Of a stretch of DNA of 64,000 bases, positions 27,229 through 36,669 are shown piece after piece. This DNA comes from Aestuariibacter sp. (lineage in GTDB: Bacteria > Pseudomonadota > Gammaproteobacteria > Enterobacterales > Alteromonadaceae): contig CP051238.1 of the NCBI GenBank assembly GCA_017794925.1, forward strand, positions 2,496,179-2,560,178, read 5' to 3'. Position 1 is the first letter of the stretch, and every line of letters begins with the position of its first letter. The notes under the pieces are model-generated. The model was not told the DNA's origin. It made no database searches and saw only the letters and a program-made list of their open reading frames with translations. Both the position numbers and the translations under genes were made by a program.

Positions 27229-28551
27229 TTATCGACTGTCGGATAACGTCATTCCCAACTCTTCAATGGATTTGCCCCGGGTTTCCGGAAACAACCACAG
27301 CACACACATCAGTTGCAGAACCATCATCACGGTGAAAAAGCCAAAGATGACAGTGGGCGTAAAACTGCCTAACACAGCTGGCATCACAAGCGTAATCAAA
27401 GCCGCGAGAACCCAATGGGTACCGCAGCCTAGGCTTTGCCCCTTAGTGCGCACCGAATTAGGAAATATCTCGGAAATAAAGACCCAGATCACGGCGCCTT
27501 GGCCGACCGCGTGAGACGCGATAAACATAAAAATAAACGCAACGACCAGATTACCGGCCAGCGACAACTGAAATGCCAGAGTGAGTGCTGCCAAAGACAG
27601 AATGTAGCCAATTGAACCAATAATAAGCAGGGTTTTGCGACCCGCTTTATCGATAAGAAGCATGCCCAACACGGTAAACAGTAAGTTGACTAAGCCAATG
27701 CCTGCACTGGATAACAACGCCGCACTGCTATCAAGACCCGCAAGACTGAAGATACGCGGTGCAAAGTAAATGACAAAATTGATCCCAGATAACTGATTAA
27801 AGAAAGCCAGCAAAAAAGCCAGGAGAATCGGCCAGCGATAAGCATGGCTAAACAGGCTCTCGCTGGCGCGTTGCTGATGTTCACTCTCAATTTGGGTGAT
27901 CAGGTGTTGTGGTGATTGTTCTCCGACTGCATGCAGTATCTGGCTTGCAGCCTGGTGATCCTGCTTGTGGAGCAACAGCCACCGGGGACTCTCTGGAACA
28001 AACATCACCAGTAACAGGTAAATCGCTGCGGGAAGTGCTTCAATACCCAGCATCCACCGCCAGTCCAGAGCAAACATATCTGATAGCAGGTAGTTCGACA
28101 GAAAAGCAATCAAAATACCGAACACTATTTGAAACTGGTAGAGCGCGACTAATCTGCCCCGATTGGCCGCTGGCGCGATTTCCGCAATGTAGGCAGGCAC
28201 CGCTATCGACGAGACACCCACACCGATACCGCCAATAAATCGCATTAAACTGAATGTAATTGGATCATTTGCTAATGCCGAACCCACAGCGGATACCAGG
28301 TACAAAACGCCAATGGCAATCAGCGTGGCTTTTCGACCAAAACGGTCACAGGGAATATTGGCTCCTAGCGCACCGATTACGGTTCCCCATAGGGCAGAGG
28401 ACATGATGAATAAGCCATGCGTCAGGTCTGAGGTTTGCCAGAGTGCCTGAATGGGCTGGTCGGCACCAGAAATGACGGCAGTGTCAAACCCAAACAGAAA
28501 GCCCGCACAGGCAACGGTTATGCTCCAAAGCATTAATTTATTACTTAGCAT
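27229..28551 (-). CDS. Sugar porter family MFS transporter
   Basis: A 440-residue inner-membrane protein with 12 predicted helices. It carries sugar-porter family signatures: GFLFGFDTAVISG in the first helix, DRFGRK after the second, RGRLVALYQFQIVFGI, PESPRWLL before the central loop, and PETRGKSIEELG near the C-terminus. Related proteins (XylE, GalP, AraE) bring in a monosaccharide with protons or sodium. The sugar is not inferable. It stands alone next to a stress-defence gene and upstream of rnt. Confidence 0.9.
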   Translation of the reverse strand: MLSNKLMLWSITVACAGFLFGFDTAVISGADQPIQALWQTSDLTHGLFIMSSALWGTVIGALGANIPCDRFGRKATLIAIGVLYLVSAVGSALANDPITFSLMRFIGGIGVGVSSIAVPAYIAEIAPAANRGRLVALYQFQIVFGILIAFLSNYLLSDMFALDWRWMLGIEALPAAIYLLLVMFVPESPRWLLLHKQDHQAASQILHAVGEQSPQHLITQIESEHQQRASESLFSHAYRWPILLAFLLAFFNQLSGINFVIYFAPRIFSLAGLDSSAALLSSAGIGLVNLLFTVLGMLLIDKAGRKTLLIIGSIGYILSLAALTLAFQLSLAGNLVVAFIFMFIASHAVGQGAVIWVFISEIFPNSVRTKGQSLGCGTHWVLAALITLVMPAVLGSFTPTVIFGFFTVMMVLQLMCVLWLFPETRGKSIEELGMTLSDSR

Positions 28552-28651
28552 AGATGCATCTTAATCGTTTAAGTTTCATTAAGTGTACAACCGATTAGTC
28601 AAGATACAATGCTTTTTTACAATTATTTAACGAAGTGGGTGAGATGGCCTG

Positions 28652-29278
28652 TTAAGGAAGCGGCCAACCACCTAATGCGGCATATCGGTTTACGATATAG
28701 CAAAACAGTTCTGCGGTTTTTTGTGCATCATAAAGGGCAGAATGCGCCTCTTTTTGATCGAAGTCGATACCGGCTGCCTGACAGGCTTTTACCAACACAG
28801 TTTGACCAACAGCCAGCCCGGACAGGGTAGTGGTGTCGAAAGATACAAAAGGATGAAACGGCGTGCGTTTGATATTGCAACGCTCAATAGCAGCGTTGAC
28901 GAAGCTCTGATCAAAGGTGGCATTGTGTGCGACAATCACAGAGCGCTGGCACTCTGCGGCCTTTTGTTGTTTGCGAATGGTTTTACACAGTTCTTTCATG
29001 GCTTCGTCTTCATCAATCGCACCGCGCAATGCGCAATTGGGGTCGATACCGTTAAATTCCAACGCAGCAGGCTCCAGGTTGGCGCCTTCGAACGGGGTAA
29101 CATGGGCATGATAAGTTTGGTCCGGGTGCAGCATACCGTCTTCGTCCATGTGAAGAGTAACGGCAGCGATTTCCAAAAGTGCATCGGTATTCGCGTTAAA
29201 GCCGGCGGTTTCTACGTCAATAATAACGGGGAAATAGCCTCTGAATCGATTGGCAAGCTGAGGTTTGGTGTGGGACAT
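28652..29278 (-). CDS. rnt: Ribonuclease T
   Basis: A 208-residue 3'-5' exoribonuclease of the DEDD family. Exo motifs are [10 protein letters not shown] (Asp and Glu), [12 protein letters not shown] (Asp) and the late [16 protein letters not shown] (His and Asp). RNase T trims the 3' end of tRNAs and small stable RNAs and removes the terminal A of uncharged tRNA. The ATG at 29278 is taken as start, since the frame's earlier codon is TTG and the family starts near this point. It is divergent from motY. Confidence 0.93.
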   Translation of the reverse strand: MSHTKPQLANRFRGYFPVIIDVETAGFNANTDALLEIAAVTLHMDEDGMLHPDQTYHAHVTPFEGANLEPAALEFNGIDPNCALRGAIDEDEAMKELCKTIRKQQKAAECQRSVIVAHNATFDQSFVNAAIERCNIKRTPFHPFVSFDTTTLSGLAVGQTVLVKACQAAGIDFDQKEAHSALYDAQKTAELFCYIVNRYAALGGWPLP

Positions 29279-29398
29279 ATCACTCAAAATAACGTTGTGG
29301 ACGAATCGAATAACGCGGAAGTCGCGAATTAAACGTAAAGTCAGTTCTCATTCAGGGGCAAATTATGTCAACATTAAGCAAGAGTATCTACCTGCAAC

Positions 29399-29425
29399 TA
29401 AACTTTTCTTGGCAATTGTCGATAA
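29399..29425 (+). promoter_or_regulatory. Sigma-28 (FliA) promoter of motY
   Basis: TAAACTTT, an 11-base spacer, then GTCGATAA. The FliA consensus is TAAAGTTT-N11-GCCGATAA, so there is one mismatch in each half and the spacing is exact. It ends 27 bases before the motY start. Confidence 0.85.
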
Positions 29426-29452
29426 GTTAACGAGGCATATTCAGAGGCTATT

Positions 29453-30331
29453 ATGGGTAAATCCATTTTGCATAGTTCAATTCTGTTGGCACTGGGCCTG
29501 ACAACACTTTCTGCACAGGGAGCGTTGCGTCAGTATCATGCCACGGTAGAGTCATCTAACTGGCAGATCAGTGAACCGTCAAGGTTGAGCTGTACCTTGT
29601 CACATGCGTTGCCTGGTTACGGTGAAGCGCAGTTTACCAGTGTTGCGTCCAAACAGCTCAATATGGAGTTTGTGCTGGATATGCAGCGACTGCCCAAGCG
29701 GTTCGATACTGCATCAGTCTATTCGGTGCCTCCTGCGTGGATGCCGGGGCAGCGAGCCCGTCAGATTGCTGACATGACCATTCGTACTCAGTATGACGGT
29801 GATCTGCCGGAAGATACTGCCTGGACCATGCTCAGTGAACTTGAAAAGGGCTTTTGGCCGACTATTTACTATCAGGATTGGTACAACCCGACAGACAAAG
29901 TGGCGGTGGGCCTTAATGCCAGTAACTTCATGCCGGTGTACCAGGAATTTGTGAGCTGCGTGTCGAACCTGTTGCCTTACAGTTTCGAAGATATCAGTTA
30001 CACAGTATTAAGTTACGAGAAAAACAGCGTGGAGCTGTCTAAATACTCTAAGAAGCGCCTGGCCATGATTGGGGATTACCTGCGCGAAGACAACAAGCTG
30101 GAGCTGGTTTTGTTAGACGGCTATACCGATAGCTACGGTGGCTCCTGGAACAACCAGCAGTTGTCAGTTCGTCGCGCCAATGAAGTGAAAAGTTATCTGA
30201 CCGATTTAGGGGTAAATCCAGACCGTATTGAAATTACCGGGCACGGCGAAAAGCGTCACATTTCCCCGAATACGACCAGCCATTCCCGGGCAGCTAACCG
30301 CCGGGTGGTTGTCAGGCTGGCGAAATCGTAA
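29453..30331 (+). CDS. motY: Sodium-driven flagellar stator protein MotY
   Basis: A 292-residue periplasmic protein with an N-terminal signal peptide (cleaved near residue 23), a MotY N-terminal domain (about 25-150, LRQYHATVESSNWQISEPS) and an OmpA-like peptidoglycan-binding domain (about 170-290, LDGYTDSYGGSWNNQQLS, RRANEVKSYL). MotY forms the T-ring of polar sodium-driven flagella with MotX and helps dock PomAB. The size matches Vibrio MotY (about 293), and motY lies beside rnt in Vibrio too. GAGG precedes the ATG and the sigma-28 promoter sits just upstream. Confidence 0.93.
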   Translation: MGKSILHSSILLALGLTTLSAQGALRQYHATVESSNWQISEPSRLSCTLSHALPGYGEAQFTSVASKQLNMEFVLDMQRLPKRFDTASVYSVPPAWMPGQRARQIADMTIRTQYDGDLPEDTAWTMLSELEKGFWPTIYYQDWYNPTDKVAVGLNASNFMPVYQEFVSCVSNLLPYSFEDISYTVLSYEKNSVELSKYSKKRLAMIGDYLREDNKLELVLLDGYTDSYGGSWNNQQLSVRRANEVKSYLTDLGVNPDRIEITGHGEKRHISPNTTSHSRAANRRVVVRLAKS

Positions 30332-30353
30332 AGTTAAACTGGACTATATAAGA

Positions 30354-30374
30354 ACGGCCGCATATCGCGGCCGT
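30354..30374. terminator. Hairpin between motY and glpQ
   Basis: Stem ACGGCCGC / GCGGCCGT with an ATATC loop, followed by GTTTATG. It sits 20 bases after the motY stop and 25 bases from the end of glpQ, so it can serve both. Confidence 0.65.
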
Positions 30375-30399
30375 GTTTATGTGTGGGCTATTGAAGCAC

Positions 30400-31401
30400 T
30401 TACCGGTTTGTCTGTTCAATAAACGCTTTTACCGGCGGCACCTGATCGGTAAACACGCCATCAAATTTCCATTTACCTACAATTAGCTGCAGCAATTGCT
30501 CAGCCGTTATGCCGGGGGGTAAAGCATCAAGCCTGAACGTGTACGGGTGTATTTGCAGACCTTCGGCTTGCGCAGTAGTGACCCAGTCAGCCAGTTCAAA
30601 TGAGGGCGGATTGGTAGACGTGGTGACATGGCCCAGCCAGGGGCCGATACCCTGAACGTACTTTGCAGCCTCTTTTATTCCTTTCGGGGATTTGAGCGCT
30701 GAGTAATCCGTATCCGATTCTCCCCAGTCATTGTCCGCAATCAGTTGCACCATTTTCACCTTGGCATCCAATTCGTTCCGGATACGTTTTATCTCTTCAA
30801 AGTCAAAACACTGAAGGTAAATATTGGCATTGGGGTCATCCAATCGGTTGGATCTAAGAGTTTCCAACACAATTTTACTGATGTCATAGCCTTCTGCCCG
30901 ATGCCAGGCAGGCGACTTTATTTCCGGATAAAAGCCAATGTTGCGGCCAGACAGACGGTTCAGTTCTGCTATCGAAGTAAGCTGCTCTTCAAACGTCGCA
31001 ATCGTAAAGTGTCCATTACCCGCATAGCGATTGGAAAACACTGGCGTGCCATCGGCATTCTGACGCTCATGAACGTTTAGGGTTTTCAGTTCAGTGAGCG
31101 TGAAATCCAGCGCGTAGAAGCGACCGTCTTCACGAGCCCGCTCAGGAAACTTTTGTTCAACGTCAGTGACCGTTTCCAAATGGATATCGTGGAGCACGAC
31201 CAACTGACTGTCCCGTGTGAGCACCAGATCCTGTTCTACATAGTCCGGCCCCTGAGCATGCGCCAGCGCCATGGCTTCCAGGGTGTGCTCGGGCAGATAC
31301 CCTGACGCGCCCCGATGAGCAATAATCTCGAATGCCTGAACAGACAACGTCAGGCTCGCTGACGTTAACAAAAAACCAGTAAGGAATCGGGCTACTCGCA
31401 T
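30400..31401 (-). CDS. glpQ: Glycerophosphodiester phosphodiesterase, periplasmic
   Basis: A 333-residue enzyme with a signal peptide (cleaved near residue 23). It has the GDPD TIM-barrel motif IIAHRGASGYLPEHTLEA (His, Arg, Glu), EQDLVLTRD, and VVLHD with the second catalytic His. It hydrolyses glycerophosphodiesters such as glycerophosphocholine to glycerol-3-phosphate and an alcohol. Its length is that of periplasmic GlpQ rather than cytosolic UgpQ. It starts 6 bases after the gloA stop, so the two form an operon. Confidence 0.93.
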   Translation of the reverse strand: MRVARFLTGFLLTSASLTLSVQAFEIIAHRGASGYLPEHTLEAMALAHAQGPDYVEQDLVLTRDSQLVVLHDIHLETVTDVEQKFPERAREDGRFYALDFTLTELKTLNVHERQNADGTPVFSNRYAGNGHFTIATFEEQLTSIAELNRLSGRNIGFYPEIKSPAWHRAEGYDISKIVLETLRSNRLDDPNANIYLQCFDFEEIKRIRNELDAKVKMVQLIADNDWGESDTDYSALKSPKGIKEAAKYVQGIGPWLGHVTTSTNPPSFELADWVTTAQAEGLQIHPYTFRLDALPPGITAEQLLQLIVGKWKFDGVFTDQVPPVKAFIEQTNR

Positions 31402-31407
31402 CGTAAG

Positions 31408-31791
31408 TTATTCCGGTTGTATAAGTTCAATGGCATAACCGTCCGGATCACGCACAAAGGCAATGACCGTTTTACCGCCTTTTACCGGCCCGGGTTTGCG
31501 GTATACATCAGCGCCTTTGGCTTCCAGTTGTTCGCAAAATCCATATATGTCATCGACGGCGAACGCGACATGTCCATAAGCCGTGCCCATATCGTATTCG
31601 TTGTCGCCCCAGTTGTAGGTTAATTCCAGCACGGCCTGCTCTGATTCATCGGCATAACCCACAAAAGCAAGGGTATATTCATATTCTTCGTTTACGCTTT
31701 TGCGCAGCAATTTCATGCCCATGGTATCGATATAAAAAGCCAGCGATGTCTCTAAGTCTTTGACTCGCAGCATGGTATGAAGCATTCGCAT
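31408..31791 (-). CDS. gloA: Lactoylglutathione lyase (glyoxalase I)
   Basis: A 127-residue metal enzyme converting the methylglyoxal-glutathione adduct to S-lactoylglutathione. Metal ligands fit GloA: His in [10 protein letters not shown], Glu in VLELTYNW, His in YGHVAF, Glu in YAIELIQ. The second of two adjacent ATG codons (31791) has better spacing to AAAGGAG; the first would add one Met. It is upstream of glpQ, whose start is 6 bases away. Confidence 0.93.
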   Translation of the reverse strand: MRMLHTMLRVKDLETSLAFYIDTMGMKLLRKSVNEEYEYTLAFVGYADESEQAVLELTYNWGDNEYDMGTAYGHVAFAVDDIYGFCEQLEAKGADVYRKPGPVKGGKTVIAFVRDPDGYAIELIQPE

Positions 31792-32088
31792 CATCGTTCT
31801 CCTTTTTGGGGTACGTTAATTGAAGCAGGTTGCAACCTGATGACAAGCCCGTGTCATTTTGCCAGAAGTTACAACGAAGTTTGATGAGTAGCATAACATC
31901 TGCACCAGGTTGTCGGGTCAAACTGAGCGTATTCAGCCTGTCATCAACCGAAAAATCGTGAAATTGGTCTAATCTGTTGATTAAAAATTGTACGTCTCGG
32001 TCGACTGGTCTAGGATAACAGTTACAATAAAAATAAAAGCAGCAATTACACCACACACCAGACCGTCGGTCGTTGGCAGGAGCACGCC
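31792..32088. other. Divergent upstream region of gloA and the exported-protein gene
   Basis: No gene found. A TAGGATAACAGTTACAAT stretch near 32015 is A/T rich. AGGAG ahead of the ATG at 32089 is a clear ribosome site. Confidence 0.35.
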
Positions 32089-32997
32089 ATGTTGAAGTTC
32101 AGAAATCGAGTATTACTGTTAGTTGTCATGTCCGGAATGTTGTATTCCACCATTGCAGAGTCCGCTTTAATCCGCAGTGGAGGCCGGGGTTCCCCAACGT
32201 CTACTGCGCCGCAGAGTTATTACCTTATTGACGATGCCGATACCATTATGGGGCCAAACGGGATTACCCTGTCAGCGGAAAACTATGGTTCAGTTATGAG
32301 CCAGTCACCCAACTATGGGTTTACGTCTGGCAATCAGCACCTGTTACCTGTACCCAGTCAGGATTGTTACGAAGAGATGGACTGGGGGACGTACACCAGC
32401 ATTCCGCCTCAGTATTTACCCGTATGGGATGGGTGTAGCTATGAATTTTACGATGACGAGAATATCTTCGCCTTTGGTAGTTTTTTTGCTTACTTAGTTG
32501 GCGCGGCCAGTTACGATATAACCTGGACACTGTCAAATGATGCCGGGCAAATGTGGCAGTTCACTGATTCTGATACCTCCATCGATCATGCGGGGGGCAG
32601 CCAGCTTATCTATTATGATGATTGGGGTAATCCTGTGTATTCGCAGCGAGGCATGGTATTTCTGAACGCGGCTATTCCCTTTGATATGCCGATGGGTGAA
32701 TACGACATAACTGTTGATGTTACTATGCAGTCGGGAAGTGATAAAACGTTTTTCTATTATCAGGATGAACACAGTGATTTGTCAGTGGATTGTATTACCG
32801 TTACTGACCCTGATGACTTTTGTTTTATTAGCTCTGGTTTATATGCCTCTGACACTTTGACGTTTAGCGTTAACGGCGGGTTTACCGAAACATTGCGTAT
32901 TATGGCGAGAGCTGAAGAGGTTGCCGCGCCTACAATGTTAGGCATGTGGGCATTTGCCGCATTTATTGCAATACGGCGTCGCAGGACTACATCGTAA
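32089..32997 (+). CDS. Secreted protein with PEP-CTERM-like C-terminal sorting tail
   Basis: A 302-residue protein with a signal peptide (cleaved near residue 24), a soluble beta-rich middle with paired Cys residues (SQDCYEE, DGCSYEF, SVDCI, DDFCFI), and a C-terminal tail: AAPTMLGMW, a hydrophobic run, then RRRR. This layout (Val-X-X-Pro, one transmembrane helix, basic cluster) resembles the PEP-CTERM signal that exosortases cleave; the PEP motif is present only as AAP. No exosortase gene is in the window. The function of the exported domain is unknown. AGGAG precedes the ATG. It converges on the TPR gene, five bases apart. Confidence 0.65.
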   Translation: MLKFRNRVLLLVVMSGMLYSTIAESALIRSGGRGSPTSTAPQSYYLIDDADTIMGPNGITLSAENYGSVMSQSPNYGFTSGNQHLLPVPSQDCYEEMDWGTYTSIPPQYLPVWDGCSYEFYDDENIFAFGSFFAYLVGAASYDITWTLSNDAGQMWQFTDSDTSIDHAGGSQLIYYDDWGNPVYSQRGMVFLNAAIPFDMPMGEYDITVDVTMQSGSDKTFFYYQDEHSDLSVDCITVTDPDDFCFISSGLYASDTLTFSVNGGFTETLRIMARAEEVAAPTMLGMWAFAAFIAIRRRRTTS

Positions 32998-33001
32998 ATT
33001 G

Positions 33002-35143
33002 CTACAAATATAAAGAAAGGTCGATGTTGTCGGCCTTTTGTTTTTCTGTCGCAATCTTCTCGTTATGTTTTTGTAATAACGCCATTGCTTGTTCGTTTTC
33101 CACAAACATGGCGGCAACCAGCGGGTCCAGTTCAGTCCACCATTGCAGCCAACCGTTATCCAGTGCTTCACGAAAGTGTTCAACAAAGGCGTCTTTGTCG
33201 CCATTAAGTGCACTAATTCGTGCAGCCAGATACATCAGGACATTGTCTTTAAATAGACTGATTTCGTTGTTCAGTTGTTTTTTGCATGTTGGTACGTAGG
33301 GGCTGTCATCCAAAGCCGCAGAATTAAGGTGTTTTTGTGCCCATGCGATTTCGATTGCAGGTGAACAATAGGGCATCGCATACATTTCTTGTTCAGGCGT
33401 CGAGGCCTCAAGTGCAACGAATAACGCTGCACTTTTGTTGACCTGGCCCATCCAGCCCAAATAAATGGCCTGCTCCAGTTTTGCCCAGTAGTCATCGGGA
33501 TTACTGGCTACCTGAAACGCTAACATCGTTTCTAACGCTTCTACGTTTTGTTCCCGGGCCAATATAAACGCCTGATAGGTTAAATCGTCTTCATCGATAA
33601 GCTGTTTGGCTTTCTCCGTTAACCCAAGTTCGATAAGGATGCTGACTGCGCTTTTGCGATAGTTGAGGTTATCTTTAGACAGTGAATAGGCTTTTAACCA
33701 GTTTTCCAGACTCGCCGCTAGCTCGCCGGCCAGATAATTTGCATCTGCCAGATTAACGTAGGTTTGCGGGTAATTGGGGAAATCCTTGCTTAACAGGGTC
33801 AGATAGGATTTGGCTTTTTCAAATTCCCCGCGACGGGAGTATTCAAACCCCAGATTGGCCAAGTTGGCTCTGGATACCGGGTCTAGTGATAACGCCTGTT
33901 CAAGATCGGCCAGGGCCTGGTCGAAATGGCCTAACGAGCGATGGACTAAATATCGCCACATTAAGGCGACTGACAGGTTTTTATTGAGTGACAGCGCTTT
34001 GCTCAAATCGGTCAGGGCGGTGTCATAGTCTTCGGTCATGAACTCCACATACCCTTTCACTGCGAATGCTTCTGCACTGTTGGGTTGCCGTACTATGGCT
34101 TTATCCAGATTTTGTTTCGCTAGTTGAGCGGCTATGTCGGTGTTAAGCACTCCAAAGCGGCTTTCTCCTTCGGCTAACAGTGCAATGGTATCGGCCAACG
34201 CTACATAAGCTTGTGCAAATTCCGGGTCGAGGGCGATGGATTGTTCAAACAAGGTACGGGCGGCTTTCATCGATTCGGTGGTTTGCAGCCGGTATTGTTC
34301 TTTGCCTTTTAAGTACATCACATAGGCGTCGGTACTGGTGGTGGTAGCGAAAGCCTGAAAGGAACCCGCTTCAATGTATTTGTCTTGCAACAAGTTAACC
34401 ACAGCCCGGCCAATCTCGCTTTCCAACTCAAAAACGTCTGAAAATTCTCTGAGGAAATTTTCAGTCCAAAGTGTGTGACCATCCTGTGTGTTAACCAATT
34501 CAACCCGAATCTTAATGCGGCTACCTTGCGCTCTCACGCTGCCGGTTAACACGGTTTGCACATTCAGTCGACGGCCTATATCTACCGGTGACAGGCCTTT
34601 TTCGGCAAGAATCTGGCTGGATTTAGAGGCTGCTACCCGAAATCCATCAGTGCGTCCCAGCAGGCTGGTAAGCTCCTCGGCTAAACCGGATGCCAGGTAG
34701 TTTTGGTCGCGTTCCGGGCTCTGGTCGGTAAAAGGAATAACCGCAATAGAGTCAGCCTCCATCACCTGCTGCTGACCTTCGCTTTCTGCCTTGTAGTTTT
34801 CTTCTATGGCAGTAAAGAAATGCAGGCCAATAAACACGCACAATACTGCGATGCCACCCAAACCAAGCCAACTTCCCGGGCCCAGGGGTTTCAATGCCTG
34901 ACCGTCGGCTTCGGGCGTGCGTTCAATACCGTCGAGGCTGATGTCGAAATGCCATGACAAATAAGCGACGACCGGTAATCCACAGGTTAGGGTAAGAATG
35001 ACCGCGGGCCCAACCAGCGGGTGCATGTCGATGAGACCAGAGAATACTTCAACTACCTGGAGTACCAGCCAGGAGATCCCCAAATAGGCCAAAACTGATT
35101 TAATGACATTCCGGCGCTTCAGCTCAGTTAAAAAGACTTTCAT
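33002..35143 (-). CDS. Membrane protein with FlgO/TolB-N-like domain and TPR repeats
   Basis: A 713-residue protein. The start FLTELKRRNVIKSVLAYLGI recurs in membrane-anchored TPR proteins. Two or three transmembrane helices lie within residues 15-115. A domain at about 130-260 (SIAVIPFTDQSP, YLASGLAEELTSLL, VLTGSVRAQGSRIKIRVELV) resembles TolB-N/FlgO folds. At least six TPR-like helix pairs follow from about 290 to 560. Such proteins usually scaffold other proteins; no partner is evident here. It is the sole gene of its unit and converges on the exported-protein gene. Confidence 0.75.
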   Translation of the reverse strand: MKVFLTELKRRNVIKSVLAYLGISWLVLQVVEVFSGLIDMHPLVGPAVILTLTCGLPVVAYLSWHFDISLDGIERTPEADGQALKPLGPGSWLGLGGIAVLCVFIGLHFFTAIEENYKAESEGQQQVMEADSIAVIPFTDQSPERDQNYLASGLAEELTSLLGRTDGFRVAASKSSQILAEKGLSPVDIGRRLNVQTVLTGSVRAQGSRIKIRVELVNTQDGHTLWTENFLREFSDVFELESEIGRAVVNLLQDKYIEAGSFQAFATTTSTDAYVMYLKGKEQYRLQTTESMKAARTLFEQSIALDPEFAQAYVALADTIALLAEGESRFGVLNTDIAAQLAKQNLDKAIVRQPNSAEAFAVKGYVEFMTEDYDTALTDLSKALSLNKNLSVALMWRYLVHRSLGHFDQALADLEQALSLDPVSRANLANLGFEYSRRGEFEKAKSYLTLLSKDFPNYPQTYVNLADANYLAGELAASLENWLKAYSLSKDNLNYRKSAVSILIELGLTEKAKQLIDEDDLTYQAFILAREQNVEALETMLAFQVASNPDDYWAKLEQAIYLGWMGQVNKSAALFVALEASTPEQEMYAMPYCSPAIEIAWAQKHLNSAALDDSPYVPTCKKQLNNEISLFKDNVLMYLAARISALNGDKDAFVEHFREALDNGWLQWWTELDPLVAAMFVENEQAMALLQKHNEKIATEKQKADNIDLSLYL

Positions 35144-35398
35144 TATTATGGTTATCCGGCTCTCAATCAGTTTTACATGATGCTATCTGATTATAACTTA
35201 ACTGCTTTTTGTGCATTTATCCAGCGACCACCGGGTTTGAACTGGCATAAGTCGGCTCAATAAATCTTCAATACGAAATACCAGACAGAATTGCGTTATA
35301 GTAGTGTTAGTCCTAGCGGCGATACTAGCAGCAATCCTTGTGCACACTGCTTGTGTTTTGTTTCCGCACACTAACTGTCTATATGACACGGAATTCCT

Positions 35399-36616
35399 AT
35401 GTCTCAATATAAATCCTTACTCAGCATTGCTATTGCATTGGCCTGTGTGTTGTTGGCTCTGAACTTTGGTCTGCGCTCTTCGATGGGCTTTTTTATGGCA
35501 CCGGTGTCTGCCGAATTTGGTTATGGCAGAGAGGTGTTTGCCTTTGCGTTGGCGTTACAAAATTTGTGTTGGGGATTGTTTCAACCCGCAGCGGGGGCGT
35601 TTGCCGACCGGTTTGGTACCGTCAAGACAGTGATGATGGGGACGCTGCTCTATGCTTTGGGTTTATATGTAACGGCTACTACGGAGAGTATTCAGGGCCT
35701 TAATCTGGGGGCCGGTTTATTCATGGGAATGGGGATTGCTGCAACCGGATTTGGTGTGGTGTTGCCTGCTATGGCACGTATGGTCTCACCGGAAAAACGG
35801 TCTTTTGCGTTAGGGCTGGGGAGTGCTGCAGGGTCAGCCGGACAATTAATGGTGGTGCCTGTCGCTCAGTCTTTTATTGCAGGCTATGGTTGGAGTACCG
35901 CATTGCTACTGATGGCGGCTTGCGCAATGCTCATGATGGTGCTGGCGTCGCCACTTAAAGACGCGTCTGCGCCGGATAGCCAGACGGGCACGCCGGCTAA
36001 AAAGCAAACCATGTCAGAAGCGCTTCGCGAAGCCTGCACCTATTCACACTACTGGTTACTGGTGGCGGGCTTTTTTGTTTGTGGTTTTCAGTTGGCCTTT
36101 ATTACCGTGCACATGCCCGCATTTTTAAGTGATCGGGGATTTGCTTCCAATGTTGCTGTAGCCAGTTTGTCATTAATTGGTTTGTTTAACATTGTTGGCT
36201 GTTTGCTATCGGGTTCCTGGGCCGGCAAATATTCGAAGGCGAAATTACTGACGGGTATTTATGCACTGCGTGCTGTTTCCATCGCCGCCTTCATGTACTT
36301 TCCTATGTCTGCTTATTCAGTCTATGCCTTTTCGATTATTACGGGCCTGTTGTGGTTGGCCACGGTACCACCGACCTCAGGGCTGGTGGCACAAATGTTT
36401 GGCTTACCGTTTATGGGGTTGCTGTATGGCATCGTCTTTTTAAGTCATCAGTTAGGTTCATTCAGCGGCGTTTGGCTAGGTGGTTACCTGTTCGATATGA
36501 CCGGCTCTTACGACGTTGTGTGGTGGGCTGCCTGTGCTATTGCTGTTGTTACAGCGTTATTGCATTTGTGGATAGATGAGCGGCCGGTTGAACGACTGCG
36601 AGCTGCGACAGCGTAG
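35399..36616 (+). CDS. MFS transporter, monocarboxylate-like group
   Basis: A 405-residue inner-membrane protein with 12 predicted helices, with FADRFG after helix 2, GLGSAAGSAGQLMVVPVAQ in helix 4-5, and a central hydrophilic loop near residue 195. It resembles the oxalate/formate-type and MCT-like MFS antiporters. The substrate is not inferable. It is a single gene between two divergent or convergent units, and yqhA on the other strand converges on it. Confidence 0.8.
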   Translation: MSQYKSLLSIAIALACVLLALNFGLRSSMGFFMAPVSAEFGYGREVFAFALALQNLCWGLFQPAAGAFADRFGTVKTVMMGTLLYALGLYVTATTESIQGLNLGAGLFMGMGIAATGFGVVLPAMARMVSPEKRSFALGLGSAAGSAGQLMVVPVAQSFIAGYGWSTALLLMAACAMLMMVLASPLKDASAPDSQTGTPAKKQTMSEALREACTYSHYWLLVAGFFVCGFQLAFITVHMPAFLSDRGFASNVAVASLSLIGLFNIVGCLLSGSWAGKYSKAKLLTGIYALRAVSIAAFMYFPMSAYSVYAFSIITGLLWLATVPPTSGLVAQMFGLPFMGLLYGIVFLSHQLGSFSGVWLGGYLFDMTGSYDVVWWAACAIAVVTALLHLWIDERPVERLRAATA

Positions 36617-36669
36617 TGCGCTTGCACCCTGAAACCAGTTTTAAGAAACAGGCTTCAGGGGCATGACGT

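Noticed and set aside
36629..36662. Hairpin between the MFS gene and yqhA as terminator
   Set aside because: The CCTGAA / TTCAGG arms have a mismatch and no T-run on either strand.
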